Shown here piece by piece: positions 25,940 through 34,183 of a stretch of 64,000 bases of DNA. The position numbers and the translations under genes are program-made. Within the stretch, counting starts at the first letter, position 1. The number at the start of each line of letters is the position of its first letter. The notes under the pieces were generated by a model, which saw only the letters and a program-made list of their open reading frames with translations, was not told the DNA's origin and ran no database searches. The DNA lies in assembly GCA_046047495.1 (NCBI GenBank), contig JBJOHV010000059.1:1-64000 (forward strand), read 5' to 3'. Source of the DNA: NORP240 sp046047495. Lineage in GTDB: Bacteria; Pseudomonadota; Gammaproteobacteria; Pseudomonadales; Pseudohongiellaceae.

Positions 25940-27169
25940 TCAGCAAATGTCCTGCAGTAGCAACCGGGCCGTGTGTTCTGCACCGGTGTCTGTCATGCGG
26001 GTTGCCAGGGCAGCGGCACTATCCATGACCGGTGCAGAGCAACAGTGTTGCAAGGCGATACGCAGGCCATTGTGCGTCAGCTCCCCGCTACAGACAACCC
26101 CGACTCCGAGCTGTTGCACACGGTGACCCCAATAGAACTGATCATAGATCTGGGGCACGATGACCTGGGGACGACCCGCGCGCGCGGCAGCTGTCGTAGT
26201 GCCGGCACCGCCATGATGGACGACTGCAGCCACCCGTGGCAGCAGACGCCCATGATCCACTTCGTCGATGATCAGGCAGTCCTCGGGTACCGCATCCAAT
26301 GCCAGATTGGCCCAACCCCGGGACAGCAGCATGCGGTGTCCTGCTGCGCGCACCGCTGCCAACAGTTCACCGGCCGACAGGGAACTCCTGACCATACTGC
26401 CAAACCCCACATACACCGGTGGCGCGCCATTACTCAGAAAATCCTCCAGTACCCCCGGCAACGGTGCGCCGGGCGGCAGCAACCAGGCGCCGGGCTGATG
26501 GACGTCGAGAGACCGGTTACGGCCCGCGGGAGCCAGCTGTGGATCGGCCGCCAACCAGGGCGTCGAGGTCGCCACGTGGTTTTGCAAATCCTTGATGGGT
26601 GGCAAACCCAAAGCCTTGCGTTGTTGATTGACGGGTTCCCGAAACAGTGCGTTCCAGGTCATGCCGTAGCTCATCCATAACAGGCGGTTCACGGTTGATG
26701 GCAATGCCTGGCGACGAAATCGCGGCGGTGGATGGTCTGGCGACGGCAGGACCACGGGGCAATAGGCGGCATAGCGATAGGGAATGCAACGAACCTCGGC
26801 GATGGATCGGCCGGCGGTCTGCAGCGCGCCACCCACCACCAGTGCGGCACAGTCTTCGGCTGCGCGACCCAGCACCGCAAAACTATCGGCGGTGGATTTT
26901 TGAATCATTTCCCGTGCCTGCCGGCGGGTCGGACGCTGCCTGGCGGTGCCCGCGCTGCCTGCTGAAAAGGCCCTCAGATCGGGTCCCATCGGAATAAACT
27001 CCAGTCCGAGGGTTTCGATCCAGGTTTGGAAATTGGGTGCCGCGCAGACCCGCGCCAGGGCGCCCTGCTCCTGCAGCGCCAGTCCCAGTGCCGCCAGGGG
27101 CTGGACATCACCCCGGGATCCGATGCTCGTCAGCAGGACTCTTCGCCTGTCACCCATTCTGTCTGCCAT
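25940..27169 (-). CDS. Glycosyltransferase, GT1/UGT-like family
   Basis: A 409-residue GT-B fold enzyme resembling macrolide and sterol glycosyltransferases. The N-terminal glycine-rich loop is LLTSIGSRGDVQPLAALG, and the nucleotide-sugar binding signature is VVHHGGAGTTTAAARAGRPQVIVPQIYDQ. These enzymes transfer sugars from UDP- or dTDP-sugars to lipids or small molecules. The ATG at 27169 has GGAGGA eight bases upstream. No secretion signal or membrane segment is obvious, so it is likely cytosolic. The acceptor is unknown. Confidence 0.87.
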   Translation of the reverse strand: MADRMGDRRRVLLTSIGSRGDVQPLAALGLALQEQGALARVCAAPNFQTWIETLGLEFIPMGPDLRAFSAGSAGTARQRPTRRQAREMIQKSTADSFAVLGRAAEDCAALVVGGALQTAGRSIAEVRCIPYRYAAYCPVVLPSPDHPPPRFRRQALPSTVNRLLWMSYGMTWNALFREPVNQQRKALGLPPIKDLQNHVATSTPWLAADPQLAPAGRNRSLDVHQPGAWLLPPGAPLPGVLEDFLSNGAPPVYVGFGSMVRSSLSAGELLAAVRAAGHRMLLSRGWANLALDAVPEDCLIIDEVDHGRLLPRVAAVVHHGGAGTTTAAARAGRPQVIVPQIYDQFYWGHRVQQLGVGVVCSGELTHNGLRIALQHCCSAPVMDSAAALATRMTDTGAEHTARLLLQDIC

Positions 27170-27291
27170 GAATGCATTCCTCCAATCCTTGACGCGGCAA
27201 CCTAGCGGAAACGTGGATATAAAACCAGTCTGGTCAGGTTGAAGGCCCTCCCGTACACTGAAGCCAACAGATCGGTGACACCTAACCTGCC

Positions 27292-27687
27292 ATGATTGAC
27301 CATCTCATAGACCAGGCCCGCCAGGCCATCCGGCACAGCTATGCGCCCTACTCCCGTTTCGTCGTGGGTGCTTCCGTGCAGTGTGACGATGGCCAGATCT
27401 TCACCGGTGTCAATGTGGAAAACGCCTCCTATGGCCTCACCCAATGTGCCGAACGCAATGCCATCTGCACCGCGATCGCCCACGGCGCCAGAAGCCTTCG
27501 CACGATCGTGATCTACACGCCCACGGCAACGCCGACTGCTCCCTGTGGCGCCTGCCGGCAGGTGATCCGGGAGTTTTCCGACAATGCCAGGATCATCTCC
27601 GTGTGTGATGGCCCTGGCCGGTTGGACTCCAGTATCGATGAGCTGTTGCCCGCCAGTTTCTCCCTGCCGGATACGGAAGACGAATGA
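27292..27687 (+). CDS. cdd: Cytidine deaminase
   Basis: A 131-residue homotetrameric-type deaminase that converts cytidine and deoxycytidine to uridine. The signatures are SYAPYSRFVVGA, the NVENASYG loop, catalytic CAERNAI (Cys zinc ligand and general-base Glu) and PCGACRQ (two Cys zinc ligands). It overlaps the downstream dioxygenase gene by four bases (ATGA) and is followed on the other strand by a NupC nucleoside transporter, so the locus concerns nucleoside salvage. Confidence 0.95.
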   Translation: MIDHLIDQARQAIRHSYAPYSRFVVGASVQCDDGQIFTGVNVENASYGLTQCAERNAICTAIAHGARSLRTIVIYTPTATPTAPCGACRQVIREFSDNARIISVCDGPGRLDSSIDELLPASFSLPDTEDE

Positions 27688-28628
27688 GCCGGGATTCGAT
27701 CATCAAACACCTCAGCATGCTGGATCTGCAACGGGACCGGGCGGCATTCGGCAACGACGTGTATGCGGGCCTGAAGGATTGCGGGTTTGTGGTGTTGCGG
27801 GATCACGGCATTCCGGCAGAGTTGCTGCAACAGGCCTATGAGCTGATGCAGCGGTTTTTTGCCCTGCCCCTGGCCACCAAACTGAAATATGACAGCGGCA
27901 GCGGGGGTGCCCGCGGTTACACCGCATTCGGCCGGGAAAATGCCGCCGGCAATCCGGTGGCGGATCTTAAAGAGTTCTGGCACATCGGCCAGGAGCTGGA
28001 TGACGCCAGCCCTTACCACGGGGTCTATCCCGTCAATGTCTGGCCCGATGAAGTGCCCGGCTTCCGCGAATGTTTCTGGACTCTGTACACCCAACTGGAA
28101 CTGACCGGGAAACAGGTGTTAGGTGCTCTGGGTGATGCCATGGGATTGGCGCCGGACTTCTTCAGCAACATGGTGAAGGACGGTAACTCGGTGTACCGGC
28201 TGCTGCATTACCCCGCCGTGGAGGGCATGGATACCCACCGCGCCATGCGGGCGGCGCCCCATGCCGACATCAACCTGCTCACCCTGCTGGTGGGCGCCAC
28301 GGATTCCGGTTTGGAACTGCTGGACCGCAACGGCAATTGGATCCCGGTGGAGAGCGAACCCGATGACATCGTGCTGGATACGGGCGACATGATGTCCCGT
28401 CTGACCAATGATGTGCTGCCCTCCACCCTGCACCGGGTGGTGAACCCCCGGCGCGCGGACGTGTCCCGCTATTCGATGCCCTTCTTCCTGCATCCCCACA
28501 GCAATGCCAGCCTGGATTGCCTGCCCCAGTGCGTGCGCGAGACACCGGCCCGTTACTCTCCGATCACCGCGGGAGACTTTCTGCAACAACGCCTGATCGA
28601 GATCGGATTGTTGAAACCCGGCAACTGA
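27684..28628 (+). CDS. 2-oxoglutarate/Fe(II)-dependent dioxygenase, isopenicillin N synthase-like
   Basis: A 314-residue oxygenase with the DIOX_N part (GFVVLRDHGIP) and the 2OG-FeII core. The iron triad is HAD in AAPHADINLLTLL and the distal His in TLHRVVNP; the 2OG-binding Arg/Ser is RYSMPFF. The gene starts in the stop of cdd (ATGA), which suggests both products work on the same route. The superfamily includes thymine hydroxylase and pyrimidine deoxynucleoside dioxygenases as well as many unrelated oxygenases, so a pyrimidine substrate is plausible but unproven. Confidence 0.88.
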   Translation: MSRDSIIKHLSMLDLQRDRAAFGNDVYAGLKDCGFVVLRDHGIPAELLQQAYELMQRFFALPLATKLKYDSGSGGARGYTAFGRENAAGNPVADLKEFWHIGQELDDASPYHGVYPVNVWPDEVPGFRECFWTLYTQLELTGKQVLGALGDAMGLAPDFFSNMVKDGNSVYRLLHYPAVEGMDTHRAMRAAPHADINLLTLLVGATDSGLELLDRNGNWIPVESEPDDIVLDTGDMMSRLTNDVLPSTLHRVVNPRRADVSRYSMPFFLHPHSNASLDCLPQCVRETPARYSPITAGDFLQQRLIEIGLLKPGN

Positions 28629-28649
28629 ACCTTTGCTACAGTTGCCAAC

Positions 28650-29870
28650 TCAACCGAGAGACAGGAAAAATCCCGCGATGGCCGCGCTCATGAGATTGGC
28701 CAGGAAGCCTGCCGTCAGAGCGCGCATGCCGAGCTGAGCAATGTCACCCCGCCGGTCAGGCGCCATGGTTCCCAGCCCGCCCAGCAGAATGCCGATGGAA
28801 GAGAAGTTTGCAAATCCGCACAGGGCAAAGGTGACCACCGCCCGGGTATGCTCGCTCAACGCCTCCATCTCGGCGGTGAAAGCCACATAGGCCACAAACT
28901 CGTTGAACACCAGCTTCTGCCCGATGAAGCTGCCCGCCAGATTGGTTTCCGCCCAGGGTACTCCCAGGACGAACGCCACCGGCTGGAACAGGTAGCCCAA
29001 GATCAGTTGCAATGACAACTGGTCCAGACCGAACAGCCCTCCAAACCAGCCGAGGATGGAATTGACCACCGCGATCAATGCCACGAAGGCCAGCACCATG
29101 GCACCGATGTTCAAGGCCAGTGCCATGCCGCTGCTGGCACCGGCCGCCGCGGCGTCGATGACGTTGACGTGTTTTTCGATCTCCAGGTGGAAGTCCTCGT
29201 CCTCATTCCTGATCACCTGGGTTTCCGGCAGCATCAACTTGGCCATCAGAAAGCCGCCTGGCGCCGCCATGAAACTGGCCGCCAGCAGGTATTTCAGCTC
29301 CACCCCCAGCAACACGTAGCCGGCCAGCACCGAACCCGCCACCGTGGCCATGCCGCCCACCATGACGGCGAAAATCTCCGAGCGTGTCATGCTGGCGATA
29401 TAGGGCCGCACCACCAACGGCGCTTCCGTTTGCCCCACGAAGATATTGGCGGTGGCCGACATGGATTCCGCCTTGCTGGTGTGCAGCAGCCAGCGCAGAC
29501 CGCCGCCGATCACCCGGATGATCCACCCCATGATGCCCAGGTGATAGAGCACGGTAACCAGGGAGGAAAAGAACACCACCACGGGCAGTACATGGAAGGC
29601 GAAGATGAATCCCATTTCGAAGGCCCCGATCGGGCCGAACACGAATTCGATACCGTCCTGGGCATTGTCCAGCACACTGGAGATGGCGTTGGAGATGACC
29701 TGCAGCGCGGCAATGCCCAGGGGCAGATACAGGGCAATGCAGCCCAGGGCGAACTGGGCGAGAAACGCAAAGCCCACCGTGCGCCAGTTGATGTGTGATC
29801 GATCCGAGGAAAGCAGATAGGCCAGAGAGAAAAACAGGGCCATGCCCAGGAGGCTGAGGAGAGTGATCAT
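28650..29870 (-). CDS. NupC-family concentrative nucleoside transporter
   Basis: A 406-residue inner-membrane permease with about ten hydrophobic segments. CNT family motifs are GFIFAFHVLPVVVFFSSL, SATANIFVGQTEAPLVV, SEIFAVMVGGMATVAGSV, KLVFNEFVAY and FALCGFANFSSIGILLGG. It should import nucleosides with Na+ or H+. The ATG at 29870 begins the first helix; an upstream start at 29927 adds an unlikely polar stretch. It converges on the cdd/dioxygenase pair with a 21-base gap. Confidence 0.92.
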   Translation of the reverse strand: MITLLSLLGMALFFSLAYLLSSDRSHINWRTVGFAFLAQFALGCIALYLPLGIAALQVISNAISSVLDNAQDGIEFVFGPIGAFEMGFIFAFHVLPVVVFFSSLVTVLYHLGIMGWIIRVIGGGLRWLLHTSKAESMSATANIFVGQTEAPLVVRPYIASMTRSEIFAVMVGGMATVAGSVLAGYVLLGVELKYLLAASFMAAPGGFLMAKLMLPETQVIRNEDEDFHLEIEKHVNVIDAAAAGASSGMALALNIGAMVLAFVALIAVVNSILGWFGGLFGLDQLSLQLILGYLFQPVAFVLGVPWAETNLAGSFIGQKLVFNEFVAYVAFTAEMEALSEHTRAVVTFALCGFANFSSIGILLGGLGTMAPDRRGDIAQLGMRALTAGFLANLMSAAIAGFFLSLG

Positions 29871-29959
29871 GGCCGTGGAATGTAGCAGGAAACTTCGGGT
29901 GACGGAACCTGGGTCACCAGTCCGCAATAGCCTCGCGGCGCACCGTTATCGGGCGGTGC

Positions 29960-31147
29960 TTAGTTGCCCGTGGCCAGGCTTTCGGACTCCGTCGACCTGG
30001 CGGCCTGACGCAGACGTCCCCGCCAGCGCAGGAAACGTCGCAGACTCAAGGCCAGCCCGGTCCACACCATCAGCACGGCAAAGAATGACACCAGCCCCGC
30101 CACGGTTTGCCCGACCAGTCCCAGGGCCTCACCCGTATGCAGGAAGCGCACCCAGGAACGGGCCTGCCGTCCCGGGGTCTGGCTGGTGAAGGGAGCCCAG
30201 CTGACTACCGCGGCGTTGCTGCGGTCCAGGGTCAGGGTATGGCGCTTTTGTGGCTGGCCGCCATTGCCCTGATCGATGCCGAAGGTGACGGTGCCGGCAT
30301 CCGCAGCCGGCAATGTTATGGTCAGGGTGTTCCAATCCCCCAACAGCTCGCTGGTCCTGGCCGCAGCCAACAAGTCTTCAAGCGGCAGGAATCCGGTTGC
30401 GGCTGCTGTGCTGCTGTCGGTGTTCTGGGAAGTCACGGTGACGGGTGCTGGAGCATTGCGCTGTGGAGGCTCCTCCCCGGCCAGGCGGTACACCAGGTTG
30501 TTGGCCCAGGGATAGTAGAAGACGGTGGCGGTGGCCACGATGACCGCCAGCGGCACGGCAGACCAGAAGCCAAACACATGGTGCCAGTTGAAGTCCCTTG
30601 CCTGACCAGACCTGGCATTGGGATGGAACCACAGGCGCATGCGGAACGTGGCCCAGCGATAGACACTGGGTAGCCACAGATAGATGCCGCTCAGCACCAG
30701 GAACAGAAACATCAGGTTGCTGGCGCCGGTGATCATGCGGGCGGTGGCACGGCCGTCTCCGCTGACGTTGAACCAGCGATGCCAGCCGGTTACCGCGGAA
30801 AAAAAGCGATCCAGGGTATCGCTGTGCGGGGTATACACCGCTCCGGTGTAGGGATTGAGATGGCGGCTGCCGTCGCGGCCGGCACTCAGAATGACCGGGT
30901 CCGCCGGGTCGGAGGACACCACCACGCTGGTGGGTCGAAATCCCTCATCGCTGCCTCGCAGCAGCAGGTCGGACACGGCCATCCGGACCTGTCCGGGTTG
31001 TGGCTCAGCCCGGTAGACCCGATCCTCCCAGGCCAGAATCTGGCGCTCATAGGTGAGCAGCACGCCGGTGACCGACATCATCAGGACCACCAGCCCTGTC
31101 ACCACGCCGCACAGCAGGTGCATCCAGAAAATGGTTTTTCGAAACAT
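29960..31147 (-). CDS. PepSY-associated membrane protein (PiuB-like, iron uptake)
   Basis: A 395-residue PepSY_TM family protein that in Pseudomonas is a Fur-controlled partner of siderophore receptors. Four transmembrane segments are visible: FWMHLLCGVVTGLVVLMMSVTGVLL at the N-terminus (with a heme-like His), a pair around ASNLMFLFLVLSGIYLWLP and GFWSAVPLAVIVATATVF, and VAGLVSFFAVLMVWTGLALSL near the end. The large periplasmic part between them contains the PepSY-like region (LPLEDLLAAARTSEL). A Fur box lies 30 bases upstream. It is thought to reduce ferric siderophore or transmit energy; the exact role is unsettled. Confidence 0.85.
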   Translation of the reverse strand: MFRKTIFWMHLLCGVVTGLVVLMMSVTGVLLTYERQILAWEDRVYRAEPQPGQVRMAVSDLLLRGSDEGFRPTSVVVSSDPADPVILSAGRDGSRHLNPYTGAVYTPHSDTLDRFFSAVTGWHRWFNVSGDGRATARMITGASNLMFLFLVLSGIYLWLPSVYRWATFRMRLWFHPNARSGQARDFNWHHVFGFWSAVPLAVIVATATVFYYPWANNLVYRLAGEEPPQRNAPAPVTVTSQNTDSSTAAATGFLPLEDLLAAARTSELLGDWNTLTITLPAADAGTVTFGIDQGNGGQPQKRHTLTLDRSNAAVVSWAPFTSQTPGRQARSWVRFLHTGEALGLVGQTVAGLVSFFAVLMVWTGLALSLRRFLRWRGRLRQAARSTESESLATGN

Positions 31148-31177
31148 GGGAACCGCTACTTGATTGAAGTTTGGCAA

Positions 31178-31192
31178 TGCTAATCGTTCTCA
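31178..31192 (-). promoter_or_regulatory. Fur box for the PiuB-like gene
   Basis: On the minus strand TGAGAACGATTAGCA matches the 7-1-7 Fur consensus (TGATAAT-N-ATTATCA) at 12 of 14 positions. It is 31 bases before the PiuB-like start, between two divergent iron genes. Confidence 0.7.
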
Positions 31193-31240
31193 TTTGTACT
31201 TTCAAGAGCAAATACCTCTTGACGGGGCATTGTGTGGTAA

Positions 31241-31255
31241 TGATAATTATTCTCA
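31241..31255 (+). promoter_or_regulatory. Fur box for the TonB-dependent receptor gene
   Basis: TGATAATTATTCTCA matches the 7-1-7 Fur consensus at 13 of 14 positions. It lies about 78 bases before the receptor start and is the stronger of two boxes in this divergent intergenic region, so iron repression of the receptor/PiuC operon is likely. Confidence 0.78.
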
Positions 31256-31332
31256 CTTAGGCGTCACTGGATCCTTCCCAGTGCACCCCACGGTTTCTTC
31301 TTCTACTTAAAAATTCTGCAAGGACATCCTCC

Positions 31333-33486
31333 ATGAAAGCTCCCCTGACCCCCCGGTTCCGACCCGCCGCCCTGGCTTTGGCCGTGTCTTCCTCCCTGCT
31401 GGCCGGCATGCAGCCACTCACCGCACTGGCCCAAATGTCCGACGATGCGCCGATCATCGATGTGGTTGGACAACGGGGCCAGCGCGACCCGGCCTCCATG
31501 CGCTTCACCCGGCCCCTGCTGGACACCGCCCAGACGGTCAACGTCATTCCCCAGGCCCTCATCGAGCAGCGTGCCGCCACCACCCTGCGTGATGTGCTGC
31601 GCAATGTCTCCGGCATCAGCATGCAGGCCGGTGAAGGCGGCACCCCGGCCGGTGACCAGTTGTCCATCCGCGGCTACAGTGCCCGCACCGACATCTTCGT
31701 GGACAATGTGCGGGACTTCGGCGGCTACACCCGCGACCCGTTCAATCTGGAACAGGTGGAAGTGGTCAAGGGTCCCTCTTCGGATTACTCCGGCCGGGGA
31801 TCCACCGGCGGCTCCATCAACCTGGTCAGCAAGTCACCGGCATCCGATGACGTCACCACCACCAGCCTGTCCCTGGGCTCGGATCACTACACCCGCTTCT
31901 CCCTGGATGTGAACCGTGGCATCGACTCCCTGCCCAATTCAGCCGTGCGCCTGAACCTGCTTTATCACGACCAGGACACACCCGGACGTAACGAGGTCAC
32001 CAGCGAGAGGATAGGCTTCGCACCGTCAATTGCCTTTGGCGTGGATACCGATACTGAGGTGACCCTGAGCCTGTTTCACCTGCAGCAGGACAATGTGCCG
32101 GACTATGGCATCCCCTGGGTGCCAGCCACCAATCAACCCCTGTCCGCCTATGCCGACCAGGCACCGCCGGTGGATTTCGCCAACTGGTACGGACTCAGAT
32201 CCCGGGACTTCGAGGAATTGGGCACCACCATGTCCACCGTTGAAGTCCTGCAGAACCTGGGAAACAACCTGCAACTGCAGAACGTTACCCGCTGGGGTGT
32301 GACGGACCGGGATTCCATGATCACGGCGCCCCGCTTCGTCAGCAACACCAGTACGGACATCCGCCGCAGTGACGAGAAATACCGTGATCAGGAAAATGAC
32401 ATCCTCAGCAATCAAACCAATGTGGCACTGACCCTCAACCCCGGGCGCAACTGGGAACACCGGGTGTTGTTCGGCGCGGAGTTCAATCTGGAAGGGGAAA
32501 AGCGCTACACCCAGGTGCTGACCGGTGCCGATTCCCCCGCCACGGACCTGTACAATCCCACACCGGGAGATCCCTATCTGGAAAACTACCAGCGTACCGG
32601 CACCGCCAGTACAGCGGATTCCCAGACCCTGGCCCTGTTCCTGTCCGACTCAGTCCAGATCAATGACTACTGGCAGCTCAATGGCGGCCTGCGCTGGGAT
32701 CATTTCGATCTGGAGTACACACCGGACGGCAGCCCCCTGCTGGAACGCACGGACAAGATGGTCAGTTACCGGGCAGGGCTGGTCTTCAAACCGGTGGAGG
32801 CCGGCTCGATTTATGTGGGCTATGGCACCTCTTTCAATCCCACGGCGGAAGCACTTTCCATATCCACCAGCAGTCGGGAGCCGGGAATCGCAGACCTCGA
32901 CCCCGAGGAGAACCGCACCCTGGAATTGGGTACCAAGTGGGAGGTGTTCAATCGCCGCATGCTGGCCAGTGCTGCCGTATTCCGCACTGACAAGACCAAT
33001 GCCCGCACCCAGGACCCGAATGACCCCAATGACCTGCTGGTGTTGCAGGGCGAACAACGGGTGCAGGGAGTGGAACTGGGTCTGGCCGGCAGCGTCTCGG
33101 AACGGCTGAGTCTGTTTGCCGGTTACACCTGGCTCGATACAGAAGTCACTGACAGCCTGGATGAGTCCGAACTGGGCAAGCAACTGCCCAACTCACCAGA
33201 GCACTCATTCAATCTATGGAGCACGTTCGACGTGACCCCCTCGCTGGAATTCGGCCTTGGCGCCCAGTACGTGGGCGACCGCTTCAACAGCGTAGCCAAC
33301 ACACGGACGGCACCGGACTATTGGGTCTATGAAGCCTCGGCCAGTTACTTTGTGAGTGATGATCTGAGCCTGCGCCTGAATGTCCAGAACATCACCGATG
33401 AACGCTACATCGATTTTGTCGGCGGCGGCCATTTCATTCCGGGCGCAGGACGGGTGGCAGTGCTGAGCTCATCCTACCGGTTCTGA
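31333..33486 (+). CDS. TonB-dependent siderophore receptor (Fiu/PiuA-like)
   Basis: A 717-residue outer-membrane receptor. A signal peptide ends near LTALAQ; the plug domain contains NVIPQALIEQRAATTLRDVLRNVSG, LSIRGYSARTDIFVDNVRD and the closing EVVKGPSS; the barrel ends with the aromatic signature SSYRF. The VPDYGIPW motif in the barrel is shared with catecholate receptors such as Fiu. The gene follows a strong Fur box and precedes piuC. It should import ferric siderophores of the monocatecholate or dihydroxybenzoate type. Confidence 0.92.
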   Translation: MKAPLTPRFRPAALALAVSSSLLAGMQPLTALAQMSDDAPIIDVVGQRGQRDPASMRFTRPLLDTAQTVNVIPQALIEQRAATTLRDVLRNVSGISMQAGEGGTPAGDQLSIRGYSARTDIFVDNVRDFGGYTRDPFNLEQVEVVKGPSSDYSGRGSTGGSINLVSKSPASDDVTTTSLSLGSDHYTRFSLDVNRGIDSLPNSAVRLNLLYHDQDTPGRNEVTSERIGFAPSIAFGVDTDTEVTLSLFHLQQDNVPDYGIPWVPATNQPLSAYADQAPPVDFANWYGLRSRDFEELGTTMSTVEVLQNLGNNLQLQNVTRWGVTDRDSMITAPRFVSNTSTDIRRSDEKYRDQENDILSNQTNVALTLNPGRNWEHRVLFGAEFNLEGEKRYTQVLTGADSPATDLYNPTPGDPYLENYQRTGTASTADSQTLALFLSDSVQINDYWQLNGGLRWDHFDLEYTPDGSPLLERTDKMVSYRAGLVFKPVEAGSIYVGYGTSFNPTAEALSISTSSREPGIADLDPEENRTLELGTKWEVFNRRMLASAAVFRTDKTNARTQDPNDPNDLLVLQGEQRVQGVELGLAGSVSERLSLFAGYTWLDTEVTDSLDESELGKQLPNSPEHSFNLWSTFDVTPSLEFGLGAQYVGDRFNSVANTRTAPDYWVYEASASYFVSDDLSLRLNVQNITDERYIDFVGGGHFIPGAGRVAVLSSSYRF

Positions 33487-33504
33487 AGGCATAAGGAGCA
33501 GACC

Positions 33505-34182
33505 ATGTTGCTGGAGATCCCTGAACTGCTGAGCCCGCAGGAGGCTGCCCGCATGAAGGCGACACTGCTGCAAACCGACTGGGTGGACGGCAGGGTTACC
33601 GCCGGCCACCAGTCAGCCCAGGCAAAACACAACCGACAGCTGCCGGAGGACTCTCCGGTGGGCCAGGAGTGCGGAAAACAGATCCTGCAGGCCCTGCAAA
33701 GAAACGGACTGTTCATGTCTGCTGCCCTGCCCCAGCGGGTATTCCCCCCGCTGTTCAACCGCTACGAAGGAGGTGAGCACTTCGGCAATCATGTGGACAA
33801 CGCCATCAGGCGCCTGCCCATGGGGGGCCAGATCCGCACCGACCTGTCGGCAACCCTTTTTCTGAGCGACCGCAGCGAATACGAAGGCGGTGAGCTGCTG
33901 GTCGACGACACCTACGGGGCGCACAGGGTGAAGCTGTCGGCGGGGTCCCTGATCCTCTATCCGTCCACCAGCCTGCATCGGGTGACACCTGTCACGCAAG
34001 GCGCGAGGATCTGTTCGTTCTTCTGGATTCAGAGCCTGGTGCGCGACGACGGTCAACGGACACTGCTGTTCGACCTGGACATGTCCATCAACCGCTTGCG
34101 GCAACAGGTGGGTGAGCACGAAGCCATCGTGGCGCAGACAGGCGTTTACCATAACCTGCTGCGCCGCTGGGCGGAGCCCTGA
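33505..34182 (+). CDS. piuC: PKHD-type Fe(II)/2OG hydroxylase PiuC (YbiX)
   Basis: A 225-residue prolyl-4-hydroxylase-like iron dioxygenase. The triad is visible in HFGNHVDNA (H..D) and LHRVTPV (distal His), with the 2OG-binding Arg in GARICSFFW. E. coli ybiX and Pseudomonas piuC stand next to fiu/piuA receptor genes, as here (18 bases after the receptor). It may modify siderophores or receptor cargo; the substrate is not known. It converges on the M13 peptidase with a one-base gap. Confidence 0.9.
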   Translation: MLLEIPELLSPQEAARMKATLLQTDWVDGRVTAGHQSAQAKHNRQLPEDSPVGQECGKQILQALQRNGLFMSAALPQRVFPPLFNRYEGGEHFGNHVDNAIRRLPMGGQIRTDLSATLFLSDRSEYEGGELLVDDTYGAHRVKLSAGSLILYPSTSLHRVTPVTQGARICSFFWIQSLVRDDGQRTLLFDLDMSINRLRQQVGEHEAIVAQTGVYHNLLRRWAEP

Positions 34183-34183
34183 T

